A stretch of 32,116 nt of DNA from Candidatus Muproteobacteria bacterium (GCA_027449605.1 DAIDLH010000094.1:1-32116); one strand, 5' to 3'; positions 8,127-17,775 are shown, numbered from the stretch's first letter. Made by a program: numbers and translations. The notes: generated by a model not told the origin, from the letters alone.

Positions 8127-9317
8127 TCAGAGACGTCCCCGGCGGTCGTGAAGGGAAAATCCGATCGGCGCTTGCGGAACGTCGCGGCCGAGGGCGATGA
8201 CTTTATACAGTTCACCCATCTCGTGCGGTGAGGTGAGTTTCTTGACCTGCCGCGTGAGTTCGAGATGCGCGCGCGCGTCTTCCGGGTCCGAGGCCGCCAG
8301 CAGTTGTTCCAGTCCGCTGCCGATCAGGAATGCCGCCTGCGAGGTGTAGCCGAGCAGCACGAGTCCGGCATCGCGTCCGGCCTCGGCGATGGCGGTGAAA
8401 TCCACGTGCGCCGTGATGTCCTGCAGCCCGACCAGCGTCAGCGGATCGTCATGGGCGCGGTGACGGTAATGGCACATGAGCGTGCCTTCCGAGCGTTGCG
8501 GATGATAAAACTCGGCGCGCGGGAAGCCGTAGTCGATCAGCAGCAGCGCGCCCTGTTTCAGCACGTCGGCGGCGCTGCGCACCCAGGCCTCGGCCATGAA
8601 ATTGATTTCGGACGCGTAGCCCGGCGGCAGGGCGAGCGGTTCGATGCGCGCTTGAATTCCGTCGTCCGCCGGTTTTTCGCGCCAGACGAAATGGTCGTTT
8701 TCCCAGGCGACGTAAAGTTGCCGCACGCCGCTGTCCGTGACTTTGAAACGTTCCACGGGCAGGGCGTCGAGCAGTTCGTTCGCCAGCATCACGCCGCGGA
8801 AATCGCCGGGCAGGGCGTCGAGCCAATGCACGCGTTTCAGGAACTTCGGCGCCTTGCGCCGCAAGGTTTCCGCCTGACGGTCGCGCAGTTCGTTGCTGAG
8901 TTCGAGAATCAGATAACGCTCCGGGAGACGGTCCAGCGCTTCGAGTTCGGTCAGCAGGTCGGCCGCCAGCGCGCCGCTGCCGGCGCCGGCTTCGAGGATG
9001 TCGCCGCCGGTCTGCTCCAGGATCGATCCCGCGGCGCGCGCGAGACAGCGCGCGAACAGCGAACCCAGTTCCGGCGCGGTGACGAAATCGCCGGCGGCGC
9101 CGAACTTGTGCTTGCCGGCGGCGTAGTAACCCAGCCCCGGGGCGTAGAGCGCCAGTTCCATGAAACGGGCAAACGAAATTTCCCCGCCGCTCGATGCCAT
9201 CCGCTCCTGAATGAGCCGATGGAGATTGGCGCTGTGCGCCTGTTCCTCGACGGTGGGCGGAGGCAGGGCGCGCGGGTCGGGGGCGGCCGTCTGGCCGTTA
9301 CGACGGGGCGATTTCAT
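8127..9317 (-). CDS. MidA/NDUFAF7-type class I SAM-dependent methyltransferase
   Basis: A 396-aa protein of the COG1565 family. Mitochondrial members (NDUFAF7/MidA) methylate an arginine of a complex I subunit; the bacterial substrate is not established. The N-terminal block ISFARFMELALYAPGLGYY and GDFVTAPELGSLFARCLA are hallmarks. LEAGAGSGALAADLL is the SAM-binding motif I. ANELLDALPVERF, LIDYGFPRAEFYHP and GTLMCHYRHRAHDDPL are further conserved blocks. ATG 9317 is favoured because conserved sequence starts about 30 residues later; an in-frame ATG at 9368 with a possible TTTAAT -10 cannot be excluded. Neither start has a clear Shine-Dalgarno. It is followed by mtnC after 2 bp and is divergent from the pteridine reductase gene. 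Confidence 0.9.
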   Translation of the reverse strand: MKSPRRNGQTAAPDPRALPPPTVEEQAHSANLHRLIQERMASSGGEISFARFMELALYAPGLGYYAAGKHKFGAAGDFVTAPELGSLFARCLARAAGSILEQTGGDILEAGAGSGALAADLLTELEALDRLPERYLILELSNELRDRQAETLRRKAPKFLKRVHWLDALPGDFRGVMLANELLDALPVERFKVTDSGVRQLYVAWENDHFVWREKPADDGIQARIEPLALPPGYASEINFMAEAWVRSAADVLKQGALLLIDYGFPRAEFYHPQRSEGTLMCHYRHRAHDDPLTLVGLQDITAHVDFTAIAEAGRDAGLVLLGYTSQAAFLIGSGLEQLLAASDPEDARAHLELTRQVKKLTSPHEMGELYKVIALGRDVPQAPIGFSLHDRRGRL

Positions 9318-9440
9318 GCTGGCTTGGCGCGGGCTCGGGTAATCGGTATTGTGGTGCGGACGGTCCATGATTCGCGCGTTACAGGCACATTAAAGTACGT
9401 TGCCTCTGCCTCCCGGCAGAATTGTTGCGAATTCAGGAAC

Positions 9441-9446
9441 TATACT
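9441..9446 (+). promoter_or_regulatory. Candidate -10 of the pteridine reductase gene
   Basis: TATACT lies 10 nt before ATG 9457, with no convincing -35 and no Shine-Dalgarno. A transcript from here would have almost no leader. Confidence 0.3.
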
Positions 9447-9456
9447 ACTGAACGTT

Positions 9457-10209
9457 ATGCCGGATAATCTTCTCGAAGGCAAGGTGGCCCTGATCACGGG
9501 CGGCGCGCACCGCATCGGCGCGGCCGTGGCGCGCATGCTGCACGCCCACGGCATGAAACTCGTGATTCATTACCACACCTCGGAAAAAGCCGCCCACGCG
9601 CTGCAGGAGGAATTGCACCGGAACCGCCCGGAATCGGTGATGCTGGTGCGCGGCGATCTCAACAACGGCGAACGCCTGGTGCGCAACCTGGTGTTCGAAA
9701 CCGTCGAATCCTTCGACCGGCTCGACGTGCTGATCAACAACGCCTCGCGCTTCTATCCGACCCCGGTCGGCGAAGCCACCGAATCGCAATGGGACGACAT
9801 CGTCGGCACCAACCTCAAGGCGCCGTATTTTCTGGCGCAGGCGGCCGCGCCGCATCTGAAGAAATCCGGCGGCTGCATCATCAACATCGCCGACATCTAC
9901 GGCGACCGCCCGCTGATCGGTTATCTCATCTACAGCGTCGCCAAGGCCGGCGTGATCATGCTCACCAAGTCGCTGGCGCGCGAATTGGGCCCGGAAATCC
10001 GCGTCAACGCCATCGCCCCGGGCGTGATCCTCTGGCCCGAGAGCGACCTCGACGAGATGTCGAAACAGCGCATCATCTCGCGCACGCCGCTGAAGCGCTC
10101 CGGCGAACCCGACGACGTCGCGCGCACCGCGCTGTTCCTGATCCGCGACGCCGGCTTCATCACCGGGCAGGTGCTGGCGGTGGACGGCGGACGCTGGGTG
10201 GTGATGTAG
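9457..10209 (+). CDS. Pteridine reductase (PTR1/FolM-like short-chain dehydrogenase)
   Basis: Predicted to reduce dihydropteridines (dihydrofolate, dihydrobiopterin or dihydromonapterin) with NADPH. It is a 250-aa SDR. The cofactor motif is TGGAHRIG, the His-Arg variant typical of PTR1-like enzymes rather than the usual SDR form. The INNASRFYPTPVGE loop is also characteristic. The catalytic set reads as Asp in NIADIYGD and Tyr/Lys in YSVAKAG, with Asp and Tyr 13 residues apart as in Leishmania PTR1. This replaces the classical Ser-Tyr-Lys of most SDRs. Ends with ITGQVLAVDGGRW. ATG 9457 puts the glycine motif at the normal N-terminal position. It converges on folK-folB, supporting a role in pterin/folate metabolism. 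FolM and PTR1 cannot be separated here. Confidence 0.9.
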   Translation: MPDNLLEGKVALITGGAHRIGAAVARMLHAHGMKLVIHYHTSEKAAHALQEELHRNRPESVMLVRGDLNNGERLVRNLVFETVESFDRLDVLINNASRFYPTPVGEATESQWDDIVGTNLKAPYFLAQAAAPHLKKSGGCIINIADIYGDRPLIGYLIYSVAKAGVIMLTKSLARELGPEIRVNAIAPGVILWPESDLDEMSKQRIISRTPLKRSGEPDDVARTALFLIRDAGFITGQVLAVDGGRWVVM

Positions 10210-10223
10210 GCCGTATCGTCGAA

Positions 10224-10718
10224 TTACGCCCGCGGATCAAAAACGGCTTTCCAAATATCTTTTTTCCCTGTTTCGAGTTGCGCCCACATTTCGGCGAAAG
10301 TCCGGTGCGTCTCCGGATGTCTTAAGTCCGGTGCGATATCCGCCAGCGGCCGCAGCACGAAGGCGTAGCGTTGGATATCCGGATGCGGCAGGTTGACCTC
10401 GGCGTCGTGACGCACCGTGTCGCCGTAGAGCAGCAGGTCTAGGTCGAGCGTGCGCGCGCTGTAGCGGGTTTCCCGGCGGGTGCGCCCGAAGCGCGATTCG
10501 GTCTTTGCCAGTGTTTCCTTGGCGCGTGCGATGGAGTCCGGTGTGTCGAAGCCCGCAACGAGATTGTAGAAATTCTCCCCTTCGAAACCGACGGCGCGGC
10601 TCTCGTAGACGGGAGAAAGAGTCAGCAGGCCGTAATGCGCCGCCAGTTCGCGCACTGCGCCGCGGATGTTGTGTTCCCTGTCGATGTTGCTGCCGATGCC
10701 GACGTACACCCGCGGCAC
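10224..10718 (-). CDS. folK: HPPK, 2-amino-4-hydroxy-6-hydroxymethyldihydropteridine pyrophosphokinase
   Basis: Transfers pyrophosphate from ATP to 6-hydroxymethyl-7,8-dihydropterin in folate synthesis. It is 164 aa. The N terminus has YVGIGSNIDREHNI, then SPVYESRAVGFEGENFYNLV (substrate-binding region), ESRFGRTRRETRYSARTLDLDLLLYGD (loop 3 and the HPPK signature with paired Asp magnesium ligands) and LPHPDIQRYAFVLRPLADIAP. The start is a GTG at 10718, because no ATG lies near the conserved GIGSN; it follows the folB stop by 2 nt, and an AAGG inside the end of folB can serve as ribosome-binding site. Translational coupling with folB is likely. Confidence 0.95.
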   Translation of the reverse strand: MPRVYVGIGSNIDREHNIRGAVRELAAHYGLLTLSPVYESRAVGFEGENFYNLVAGFDTPDSIARAKETLAKTESRFGRTRRETRYSARTLDLDLLLYGDTVRHDAEVNLPHPDIQRYAFVLRPLADIAPDLRHPETHRTFAEMWAQLETGKKDIWKAVFDPRA

Positions 10719-10720
10719 GG

Positions 10721-11074
10721 TCAGGCCTTGCCGCGCTCGATGATCACGCCCACGTCGCCGGCGCCGCGCACCGCGCCTTTCTTGTTGATGCGCACGCGCA
10801 CCCACCGGAGCTTGAATTCGGCGAGCAGGATTTCCGCGACTTTCTCGGCCATCGTTTCGACGAGCTGGAATTCGGAACCGCCGACGTAGTCGATGAGCCG
10901 CTTGGCGACCGCCTTGTAATTGATCGTGTCGTCGATGCGGTCGGTGGCCGCGGCGCGGCGGATGTCCGCGGCCATGTCGAGGTCGAGGATGACGGTCTGC
11001 TTGATGCGGCGTTCCCACTCCCAGATGCCGATGATGCACTCGATCTTGAGGTCGTGGAGATAGATGATGTCCAT
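10721..11074 (-). CDS. folB: Dihydroneopterin aldolase FolB
   Basis: Converts dihydroneopterin to 6-hydroxymethyl-dihydropterin and glycolaldehyde, the step before FolK. It is 117 aa, the normal length. The sequence opens with MDIIYLHDLKIECIIGIWEWER, matching the family's substrate-binding N terminus. It continues with DLDMAADIRRAAATDRIDDTINY, containing the DxxxDTxxY core, then QLVETMAEKVAEILL with the conserved Glu, and ends in VRVRINKKGAVRGAGDVGV with the catalytic Lys region. ATG 11074 is the only start that fits. It leads the folB-folK pair and is divergent from plsY over a 91-bp gap with back-to-back candidate promoters. Confidence 0.95.
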   Translation of the reverse strand: MDIIYLHDLKIECIIGIWEWERRIKQTVILDLDMAADIRRAAATDRIDDTINYKAVAKRLIDYVGGSEFQLVETMAEKVAEILLAEFKLRWVRVRINKKGAVRGAGDVGVIIERGKA

Positions 11075-11098
11075 GGGCGGGCTCGTTGTTGTCCCGGA

Positions 11099-11127
11099 AA
11101 TATAACCAAAAAGCCCGGTGCTGTCTC
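11099..11127 (-). promoter_or_regulatory. Candidate folB-folK promoter
   Basis: Reading the minus strand: GAGACA (11127-11122), a 17-bp spacer, and TATATT (11104-11099). Transcription would start near 11092, about 18 nt before the folB ATG. Confidence 0.45.
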
Positions 11128-11157
11128 TTGACGCCGCCGGTGCAAACCCATTCCAAT
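11128..11157 (+). promoter_or_regulatory. Candidate plsY promoter
   Basis: TTGACG (11128-11133), an 18-bp spacer, and TCCAAT (11152-11157), 8 nt before ATG 11166. It lies back to back with the folB -35. The start has no Shine-Dalgarno, so a leaderless or nearly leaderless mRNA is possible. Confidence 0.35.
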
Positions 11158-11165
11158 AGCGACCC

Positions 11166-11750
11166 ATGCTGATTTATCTCCTGCCGCTGGCGGCCTACCT
11201 GTTCGGTTCGATTTCGACCGCGGTGCTGATCGCGCGCGCGATGGGCCTGCCGGACCCGCGCGAGGTCGGCTCGAAGAATCCCGGCGCGACCAACATCCTG
11301 CGTTACGGCGGCAAGGCCGCGGCGGTGCTGACGCTGGCGGGGGATATTCTCAAGGGGGTGGTTCCGGTGCTGATCGCGCACGCGCTGACGGCGGATGCGG
11401 TGATCGTCACGCTCACCGGTTTCGCCGCGTTTCTCGGTCACCTGTTTCCGATGTTCTTCGGTTTCCGCGGCGGCAAGGGCGTGGCCACGGCGCTCGGCGT
11501 GTGGTTCGCGCTCAATCCCTGGGTCGGCCTGGCGCTGCTCGCCACCTGGGTGCTCATGGCGGCGCTGTTCCGCTATTCCTCGCTCGCGGCGCTGACCGCG
11601 TCCGCGCTCGCGCCGCTGTATGTCGCGTGGTTGTCGCCGGGCACGCCTTATCTGGCGACCATGATCGTCATGAGCGCGATCCTGATATTCCGTCACCGCA
11701 CCAACATCCGCAATCTCATTGCCGGCAGGGAAACCAAGATCGGTCGTTAA
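11166..11750 (+). CDS. plsY: Glycerol-3-phosphate acyltransferase PlsY
   Basis: Inner-membrane enzyme that transfers an acyl group from acyl-phosphate to glycerol-3-phosphate, the first step of phospholipid synthesis in the PlsX/PlsY route. It is 194 aa with about five hydrophobic segments. Conserved motifs are YLFGSISTAVLIARAMGLPDPREVGSKNPGATNILR (split here by helix 1; the SKNPGATN box is motif 1), LAGDILKGVVPV, and FFGFRGGKGVATALGV (motif 2, glycine-rich). It starts with the hydrophobic segment directly at ATG 11166. It is convergent with tsaD, with a 126-bp gap that contains an inverted repeat. Confidence 0.95.
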   Translation: MLIYLLPLAAYLFGSISTAVLIARAMGLPDPREVGSKNPGATNILRYGGKAAAVLTLAGDILKGVVPVLIAHALTADAVIVTLTGFAAFLGHLFPMFFGFRGGKGVATALGVWFALNPWVGLALLATWVLMAALFRYSSLAALTASALAPLYVAWLSPGTPYLATMIVMSAILIFRHRTNIRNLIAGRETKIGR

Positions 11751-11770
11751 GCGATAATTAATATTGTTTG

Positions 11771-11850
11771 CCGCAAAGACGCGAAGGACGCAAAGAAAAG
11801 CTCATGAGAATAAAACACCAGAAATCTTTGCGCTCTTTGCGCCTTTGCGG
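11771..11850. repeat. Imperfect inverted repeat between convergent plsY and tsaD
   Basis: The 25-bp arm at 11771-11795 (starts CCGCAAAGACGCGAAGG) matches the reverse complement of 11826-11850 (ends GCGCCTTTGCGG) at 21 of 25 positions. The spacer is 30 bp and AT-rich. The arms resemble a 'GCAAAGGACGCAAAG' type of dispersed intergenic repeat that I recall from several bacterial genomes. The structure could also act as a bidirectional terminator. No other gene is present in this gap. Confidence 0.6.
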
Positions 11851-11876
11851 CAGATAATCATATAAACCAGAACTTC

Positions 11877-12917
11877 TTAGGGCTTAACCGCGCCGATTTC
11901 CTCGATGGGCCAGCGCGCCCGTGCACCGAAAGCCAAGGGCTCATGCTGCCCCGCCGCCAAGCGCAGGCAGCCGGCGTAGGCGATCATGGCGCCGTTGTCG
12001 GTCGAGAATGCCGGACGCGGGAAGTACACGCGCACGCCGAGTTTCTCCGAAAGCTGCCGCAAACGTTCGCGCAGTTTCAGGTTGGCGCTGACGCCGCCGG
12101 CCACCACCAGTTGCTTTGAGCCGGTTTGTTCCAGCGCCCATTCGCACTTGATCGCCAGCACGTCCACCGCGGCGGTTTCGAACGATGCGGCGATGTCGGC
12201 GATGAAGGAAGCCGTGAGCGGCTGGTTTTGCACCGCAGTGACCACCGCCGTTTTCAGGCCGCTGAAACTGAAATCGAGTCCCGGGTGCGCGCCCTGGGTC
12301 TTGCGCCGCTCGGTCATGGGACGCGGGAACGGGAAGCGTTTGGGATCGCCGTCGCGCGCCGCCTGTGCGATCGCGGGTCCGCCGGGATAACCGAGGCCGA
12401 GCAGCTTGGCGGTCTTGTCGAATGCCTCGCCCACGGCGTCGTCGACCGATTCGCCGAGGATGGTGTAACGGCCGAGCGTCTGCACGTCGGCGAGCAGCGT
12501 GTGCCCGCCCGAGACCAGCAGCGCGGTGAACGGGAACGCCGGCGGGTCCGGCTCGAGCATGGGCGAGAGCAGATGTCCTTCCATGTGGTGAACGCCGACG
12601 CTGGGGACGTTCCAGGCATAGGCGAGCGAGCGTCCCAGCGCCGCGCCCACCAGCAGCGCCCCGGCCAGCCCCGGGCCTGCGGTGTAGGCGATACCGTCAA
12701 CCTGCGCCGGATTCGTCCCGGCTTCGTTCAGGACCGCCCTGATCAACGGCAGGGCCTTGCGTATGTGGTCGCGCGAGGCCAGTTCCGGGACCACGCCCCC
12801 GTAATCGAGGTGCAGTTCGGTCTGGGAAAACAGCCGGTGCGCCAGCAGGCCCTGGCCGGAGTCGTAGAGGGCGACACCGGTGTCGTCGCAGGAGGTTTCG
12901 ATTCCGAGCACGCGCAT
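11877..12917 (-). CDS. tsaD: tRNA N6-threonylcarbamoyladenosine transferase subunit TsaD
   Basis: Catalytic subunit that transfers threonylcarbamoyl from TC-AMP to A37 of ANN-decoding tRNAs, acting with TsaB and TsaE. It is 346 aa, the normal length. The N-terminal ASKHA motif is [26 protein letters not shown] contains the metal-binding Hxxx[38 protein letters not shown] and [13 protein letters not shown] are all conserved blocks. The start has no Shine-Dalgarno; TAAAAT ends 6 nt before the ATG on the minus strand. It is divergent from rpsU. Confidence 0.97.
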   Translation of the reverse strand: MRVLGIETSCDDTGVALYDSGQGLLAHRLFSQTELHLDYGGVVPELASRDHIRKALPLIRAVLNEAGTNPAQVDGIAYTAGPGLAGALLVGAALGRSLAYAWNVPSVGVHHMEGHLLSPMLEPDPPAFPFTALLVSGGHTLLADVQTLGRYTILGESVDDAVGEAFDKTAKLLGLGYPGGPAIAQAARDGDPKRFPFPRPMTERRKTQGAHPGLDFSFSGLKTAVVTAVQNQPLTASFIADIAASFETAAVDVLAIKCEWALEQTGSKQLVVAGGVSANLKLRERLRQLSEKLGVRVYFPRPAFSTDNGAMIAYAGCLRLAAGQHEPLAFGARARWPIEEIGAVKP

Positions 12918-12923
12918 GGGGCG

Positions 12924-12929
12924 ATTTTA
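12924..12929 (-). promoter_or_regulatory. Candidate -10 of tsaD, close to the start codon
   Basis: On the minus strand TAAAAT is followed by CGCCCC and then ATG (12917), a 6-nt gap. No Shine-Dalgarno and no good -35 are seen. The arrangement closely resembles the one before dnaG. Confidence 0.35.
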
Positions 12930-12980
12930 CACGGTGCAGGCGGTTCTTTTGGTCTACGATGTACAAATCCGGCGGGAATC

Positions 12981-12986
12981 TATAAA
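12981..12986 (+). promoter_or_regulatory. Candidate -10 of the rpsU operon
   Basis: TATAAA in an AT-rich pocket, about 58 bp before the rpsU ATG. No good -35 is seen 16-18 bp upstream. Confidence 0.3.
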
Positions 12987-13010
12987 ATCGCCGCCTTTCC
13001 GTATCCGACC

Positions 13011-13027
13011 GGCCCGTTTTACGGGCC
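13011..13027 (+). promoter_or_regulatory. Stem-loop in the rpsU 5' leader
   Basis: GGCCCGT and ACGGGCC form a perfect 7-bp stem with a TTT loop, ending 7 nt before the GAGGAG ribosome-binding site (13035-13040) of rpsU. It may tune translation or protect the 5' end. No known ribosomal leader motif was recognised. Confidence 0.45.
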
Positions 13028-13044
13028 AATTTGCGAGGAGCAAG

Positions 13045-13281
13045 ATGCCTTCAGTCCGGGTTAAAGACAACGAACCGTTTGAAATGGCGCTGCGCCGTTT
13101 CCGCCGCTCGTGCGAAAAAGCCGGCGTGTTCACCGAAATGCGCCGCCGCGAGCACTACGAGAAGCCGACCGAAATCCGCAAGCGCAAGGCCGCCGCGGCG
13201 CGCAAGCGCGAACTCAAGAAGCTCATGCGCCGCAGCAATCCGCGTCCGCCCGCGCCGGCTGCCACCAGCACCCGCCCCTGA
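13045..13281 (+). CDS. rpsU: 30S ribosomal protein S21
   Basis: Small-subunit protein needed for initiation-competent 30S interaction with mRNA. It is 78 aa. It starts [20 protein letters not shown] and continues with [25 protein letters not shown], the family core. A basic and proline-rich C-terminal tail (after about residue 65, [15 protein letters not shown]) makes it several residues longer than the usual 71. GAGGAG precedes ATG 13045 at good spacing. It is the first gene of an rpsU-yqeY-dnaG-rpoD block, the macromolecular-synthesis operon in its beta/gammaproteobacterial form. Confidence 0.97.
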   Translation: MPSVRVKDNEPFEMALRRFRRSCEKAGVFTEMRRREHYEKPTEIRKRKAAAARKRELKKLMRRSNPRPPAPAATSTRP

Positions 13282-13302
13282 TTTTCTTTCCTCCCTTGGG
13301 CG

Positions 13303-13752
13303 ATGAGCCTTAAGGAAAAAATCAAAGACGACATCAAGCAGGCCATGCGCGACAAGAACGAGTCGCGCCTGGGCACGCTGCGCATGCTGAGCGCCGCGAT
13401 CCAGCGGCGCGAGGTGGACGAGCGCATCCAGCTCGACGACGCGCAGGTCATCGCAGTGATCGAAAAGCTCGTGAAGCAGGGGCGCGAGTCGATCGAGCAG
13501 TACGTGAAAGGCGGACGCCAGGAACTGGCCGACAAGGAATCCGGCGAGATCGCTGTTTTTCAGGCTTATCTCCCGCAGCAACTCAGCGACGCCGAGATCG
13601 ACAAATTCATCGCCGAGGCCGTCGCCGCCACCGGCGCCAGTTCCATCAAGGACATGGGCAAGGTCATGGGCGTCCTCAAGCCCAAGCTCCAGGGCCGGGC
13701 CGACATGGGCAAGGTGGGCGGAAAAATAAAAACCAAACTCGGCGCCGCCTGA
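13303..13752 (+). CDS. yqeY: GatB/YqeY-domain protein
   Basis: A 149-aa cytosolic protein of the YqeY family, related to the C-terminal tRNA-binding domain of amidotransferase subunit GatB. Family features are LKEKIKDDIKQAMRDKNESRLGTLRML at the start, KQGRESIEQYVKGGRQELADKE in the middle, and KDMGKVMGVLKPKLQGRADMGKVG at the end. The molecular function is not established, though an association with tRNA-dependent amidation is often suggested. It lies 21 bp after rpsU and has no obvious Shine-Dalgarno. The position between rpsU and dnaG is common in these bacteria. Confidence 0.93.
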   Translation: MSLKEKIKDDIKQAMRDKNESRLGTLRMLSAAIQRREVDERIQLDDAQVIAVIEKLVKQGRESIEQYVKGGRQELADKESGEIAVFQAYLPQQLSDAEIDKFIAEAVAATGASSIKDMGKVMGVLKPKLQGRADMGKVGGKIKTKLGAA

Positions 13753-13823
13753 TCCGGACCGCGTTATTTCCCGCTAAATCCGCTCCATAAATTCATTCCG
13801 TTCCCGCGCTTCACCGGCCTGTT

Positions 13824-13829
13824 TAGAAT
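13824..13829 (+). promoter_or_regulatory. Candidate -10 of an internal dnaG promoter
   Basis: TAGAAT is followed by ACGCCC and the dnaG ATG at 13836, a 6-nt gap. A weak TTCCCG lies 17 bp upstream at 13801-13806. No Shine-Dalgarno is visible, so a leaderless dnaG mRNA is possible in addition to read-through from rpsU. Confidence 0.35.
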
Positions 13830-13835
13830 ACGCCC

Positions 13836-15623
13836 ATGGCCGGCCGCATTCCCAAGCAGTTCATCGACGAATTACTGACGCGCAGCGACATCGTCGACGT
13901 CATTGATTCCTACGTGCCGCTCAAGAAGGCCGGCAAGGACTACAAGGCCTGCTGTCCGTTCCACGAGGAAAAGACTCCGTCATTCACCGTCAGCGTCGAC
14001 AAGCAGTTTTACCACTGCTTCGGCTGCGGCGCGCACGGTTCGGCCATCGGCTTTCTCATGGATTACGAGCACATGAGTTTCGTCGAGGCGGTCGAGGATC
14101 TCGCCGGCCGCGCCGGGCTTAAAGTGCCCAGGGAAGCGGGGGTGTTCGCGGGACCGGACAAGGACAGCGGCGCCGACCTGCTCGAAATCATGCGCGAAGC
14201 CGCGCGCTTCTACCGGCAGCAGTTGCGCGAACATCCGCAGGCCGGCCGGGCGGTGGAGTACCTCAAGCGGCGCGGCATCACCGGCGAGATCGCGCATGAA
14301 TTCGGACTGGGTTTCGCGCCGGACGGCTGGGACAATTTGCTGCGCGCTCTGGGCAAGGACGACGCGAGCCGCGAAGCCCTGGCACGCGCGGGCTTGGCAG
14401 TGAAGAAGGACAGCGGCGGTTATTACGACCGCTTCCGCGACCGGGTCATGTTCCCGATTGAAGATCATCGCGGGCGTATCGTCGCCTTCGGCGGTCGGGT
14501 GATCGACAAGGGCGAGCCCAAATACCTCAATTCGCCCGAGACGCCGCTGTTCCACAAGGGGCGCGAGCTCTACGGCCTGTTTCACGCGCGCGAGGCGATC
14601 AAGCGCGAGAACCGGGTGTTGGTGGTCGAGGGTTACATGGACGTGGTGGCGCTGGCGCAGTTCGGCGTGGATTTCGCCGTGGCCACGCTCGGCACGGCGA
14701 CCACGCGCGACCATCTCGAGCGGCTGTTCCGTCACGCCCCGGAAGTCATTTTCTGTTTCGACGGCGACCGCGCCGGCCGCGAGGCCGCCTGGCGCGCCCT
14801 GGACAACGCGCTGCCAGCGTTGCGCGAGGGGTGGCAGGCGAGTTTCCTGTTTCTGCCCGAAGGCGAGGACCCGGACACGCTGGTACGCAAGGAAGGCCGG
14901 GACGCGTTTCTGGCCCGCCTCAAGACCGCGATCCCGTTGCCGGATTACCTGTTCGACAATCTCACGCGCCAGGTGGACATGAATCGCCTCGACGGCCGCG
15001 CGCGGCTGGTGGAACTTGCCCGTCCGCTCCTGTCCAAAATGCCGCAGGGCGTCCTGCGTCAGATGATGCTGGACCGGCTGGCGGAGTTGAGCCGGATAGG
15101 CGTGGAGAAGTTGCCGCTGCCGGCGGCGGCCGCGGAGGCGGCGGTTTCTTTCAGGCCGGCATCATCGTCTCATGCGCGTGGGCCGCAGGAACCGGCCTCG
15201 AACGTACGACGGGCGATAGCGCTGCTGCTGCAACATCCGGAACTTATGGAAAAGATGAGCGACGAAAATCAATTTGCCGATCTGGATCTGCCGGGCATGC
15301 CGCTGTTCCGGGCCCTGCATCAGCTGCTGAAAAACTCACCAAACCTGAATACAGCCGCTATAATAGAGAGTTTTAGAGATAGTGAGCACAAACAGCATCT
15401 CTCCCGGCTGGCAGTTTGGGACTACCCTGCGCAGGCGGAAAATCTGGAAGCGGAATTCCAGGATATCCTGAATCGCCTCAGCGAAACATCAGCCAAGCAG
15501 CGCACGGATCGGCTCTTGCACAAAGAGAGCGCCCAGGGTTTGGATCAGGCGGAAAAAGACGAATTGGCACGATTATTGAGTCTAAAAAGAGACATTTCGC
15601 GCCTATCTCCTTCTCGCCATTGA
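13836..15623 (+). CDS. dnaG: DNA primase DnaG
   Basis: Synthesises RNA primers at the replication fork together with DnaB helicase. It is 595 aa. The N-terminal zinc-binding domain has [12 protein letters not shown] and [10 protein letters not shown] (Cys-His-Cys-Cys). The catalytic core has [23 protein letters not shown] (TOPRIM Glu) and [17 protein letters not shown] (TOPRIM DxD). The C-terminal part, from about 430 onward, is the DnaB-interacting region. It begins [20 protein letters not shown], which fixes the start. It lies 83 bp after yqeY and has a possible own promoter. A run of Ala-rich sequence around residue 430 is a typical linker. Confidence 0.97.
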   Translation: MAGRIPKQFIDELLTRSDIVDVIDSYVPLKKAGKDYKACCPFHEEKTPSFTVSVDKQFYHCFGCGAHGSAIGFLMDYEHMSFVEAVEDLAGRAGLKVPREAGVFAGPDKDSGADLLEIMREAARFYRQQLREHPQAGRAVEYLKRRGITGEIAHEFGLGFAPDGWDNLLRALGKDDASREALARAGLAVKKDSGGYYDRFRDRVMFPIEDHRGRIVAFGGRVIDKGEPKYLNSPETPLFHKGRELYGLFHAREAIKRENRVLVVEGYMDVVALAQFGVDFAVATLGTATTRDHLERLFRHAPEVIFCFDGDRAGREAAWRALDNALPALREGWQASFLFLPEGEDPDTLVRKEGRDAFLARLKTAIPLPDYLFDNLTRQVDMNRLDGRARLVELARPLLSKMPQGVLRQMMLDRLAELSRIGVEKLPLPAAAAEAAVSFRPASSSHARGPQEPASNVRRAIALLLQHPELMEKMSDENQFADLDLPGMPLFRALHQLLKNSPNLNTAAIIESFRDSEHKQHLSRLAVWDYPAQAENLEAEFQDILNRLSETSAKQRTDRLLHKESAQGLDQAEKDELARLLSLKRDISRLSPSRH

Positions 15624-15628
15624 AAAAT

Positions 15629-15657
15629 TTGGGGCAAGTAACCACTTAAGCTATACT
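15629..15657 (+). promoter_or_regulatory. Candidate rpoD promoter
   Basis: TTGGGG (15629-15634), a 17-bp spacer, and TATACT (15652-15657), in the 112-bp gap between dnaG and rpoD. The -10 is good and the -35 weak. The resulting leader would be about 70 nt. Confidence 0.4.
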
Positions 15658-15707
15658 TTCGCGTTTTTATGTGCGCGGCATTTTAGGTTTCAACACAGAC
15701 ACTTTCA

Positions 15708-15722
15708 GGCGGGAGACCCGCC
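15708..15722 (+). promoter_or_regulatory. Stem-loop just before rpoD
   Basis: GGCGGG and CCCGCC form a perfect 6-bp stem with an AGA loop. It ends 13 nt before ATG 15736. No Shine-Dalgarno is present between it and the start, so it may influence rpoD translation. Confidence 0.4.
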
Positions 15723-15735
15723 AACGGTATTTTCA

Positions 15736-17586
<1,851 letters not shown>

Positions 17587-17604
17587 GGAGATTTACTCCA
17601 ACTT

Positions 17605-17735
17605 CCCCTCTCCCTTGACGGGGGGTGAGGCGGAGCAGTCACGAACCCACTTAACGTGGGTTCGTGCCGCCGAACGGGCGCACATGAATCTGGTGCGCCC
17701 CGGGCGGGAACAGGGGTGGGGGTGAAAGTGCTAAC
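17605..17735. repeat. Repeat-like intergenic segment after rpoD
   Basis: The gap after rpoD has a C-rich start (TTCCCCTCTCCC, from about 17613) followed by GGGGGGTGAGG, and a G-rich end (AGGGGTGGGGGTGAAAG, to about 17728). These form rough inverted-repeat margins around two internal hairpins, 17640-17666 and 17675-17698 (GGGCGCAC/GTGCGCCC). The layout resembles a dispersed intergenic repeat, but copy number elsewhere cannot be seen. No gene is present. Confidence 0.4.
17640..17666 (+). repeat. Perfect 11-bp hairpin with TTAAC loop
   Basis: CACGAACCCAC pairs perfectly with GTGGGTTCGTG across the loop TTAAC. Its central 11-mer CACTTAACGTG is identical to the centre of another hairpin on the minus strand at 28721-28745. 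No T-run follows, so it is not a classical terminator. Confidence 0.6.
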
Positions 17736-17741
17736 AACATC

Positions 17742-17775
17742 ACGGGCCGGTACAATACCGGCCCGTTGTCTTTTT
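17742..17775 (+). terminator. Terminator-like palindrome directly before the tRNA, with embedded TACAAT
   Basis: ACGGGCCGGTA pairs perfectly with TACCGGCCCGT across a CAA loop, followed by TGTCTTTTT. This is a strong intrinsic-terminator shape for transcripts from rpoD. TACAAT (17751-17756) at its centre would also serve as a -10 for the tRNA gene at 17776; a -35 at the right place is weak (GTGCTA, 17728-17733). Confidence 0.6.

Noticed and set aside
10224-11696. Single 490-codon minus frame joining folK with upstream sequence
   Set aside because: Only the part from the GTG at 10718 matches HPPK. The upstream part is out-of-frame folB and the antisense of plsY.
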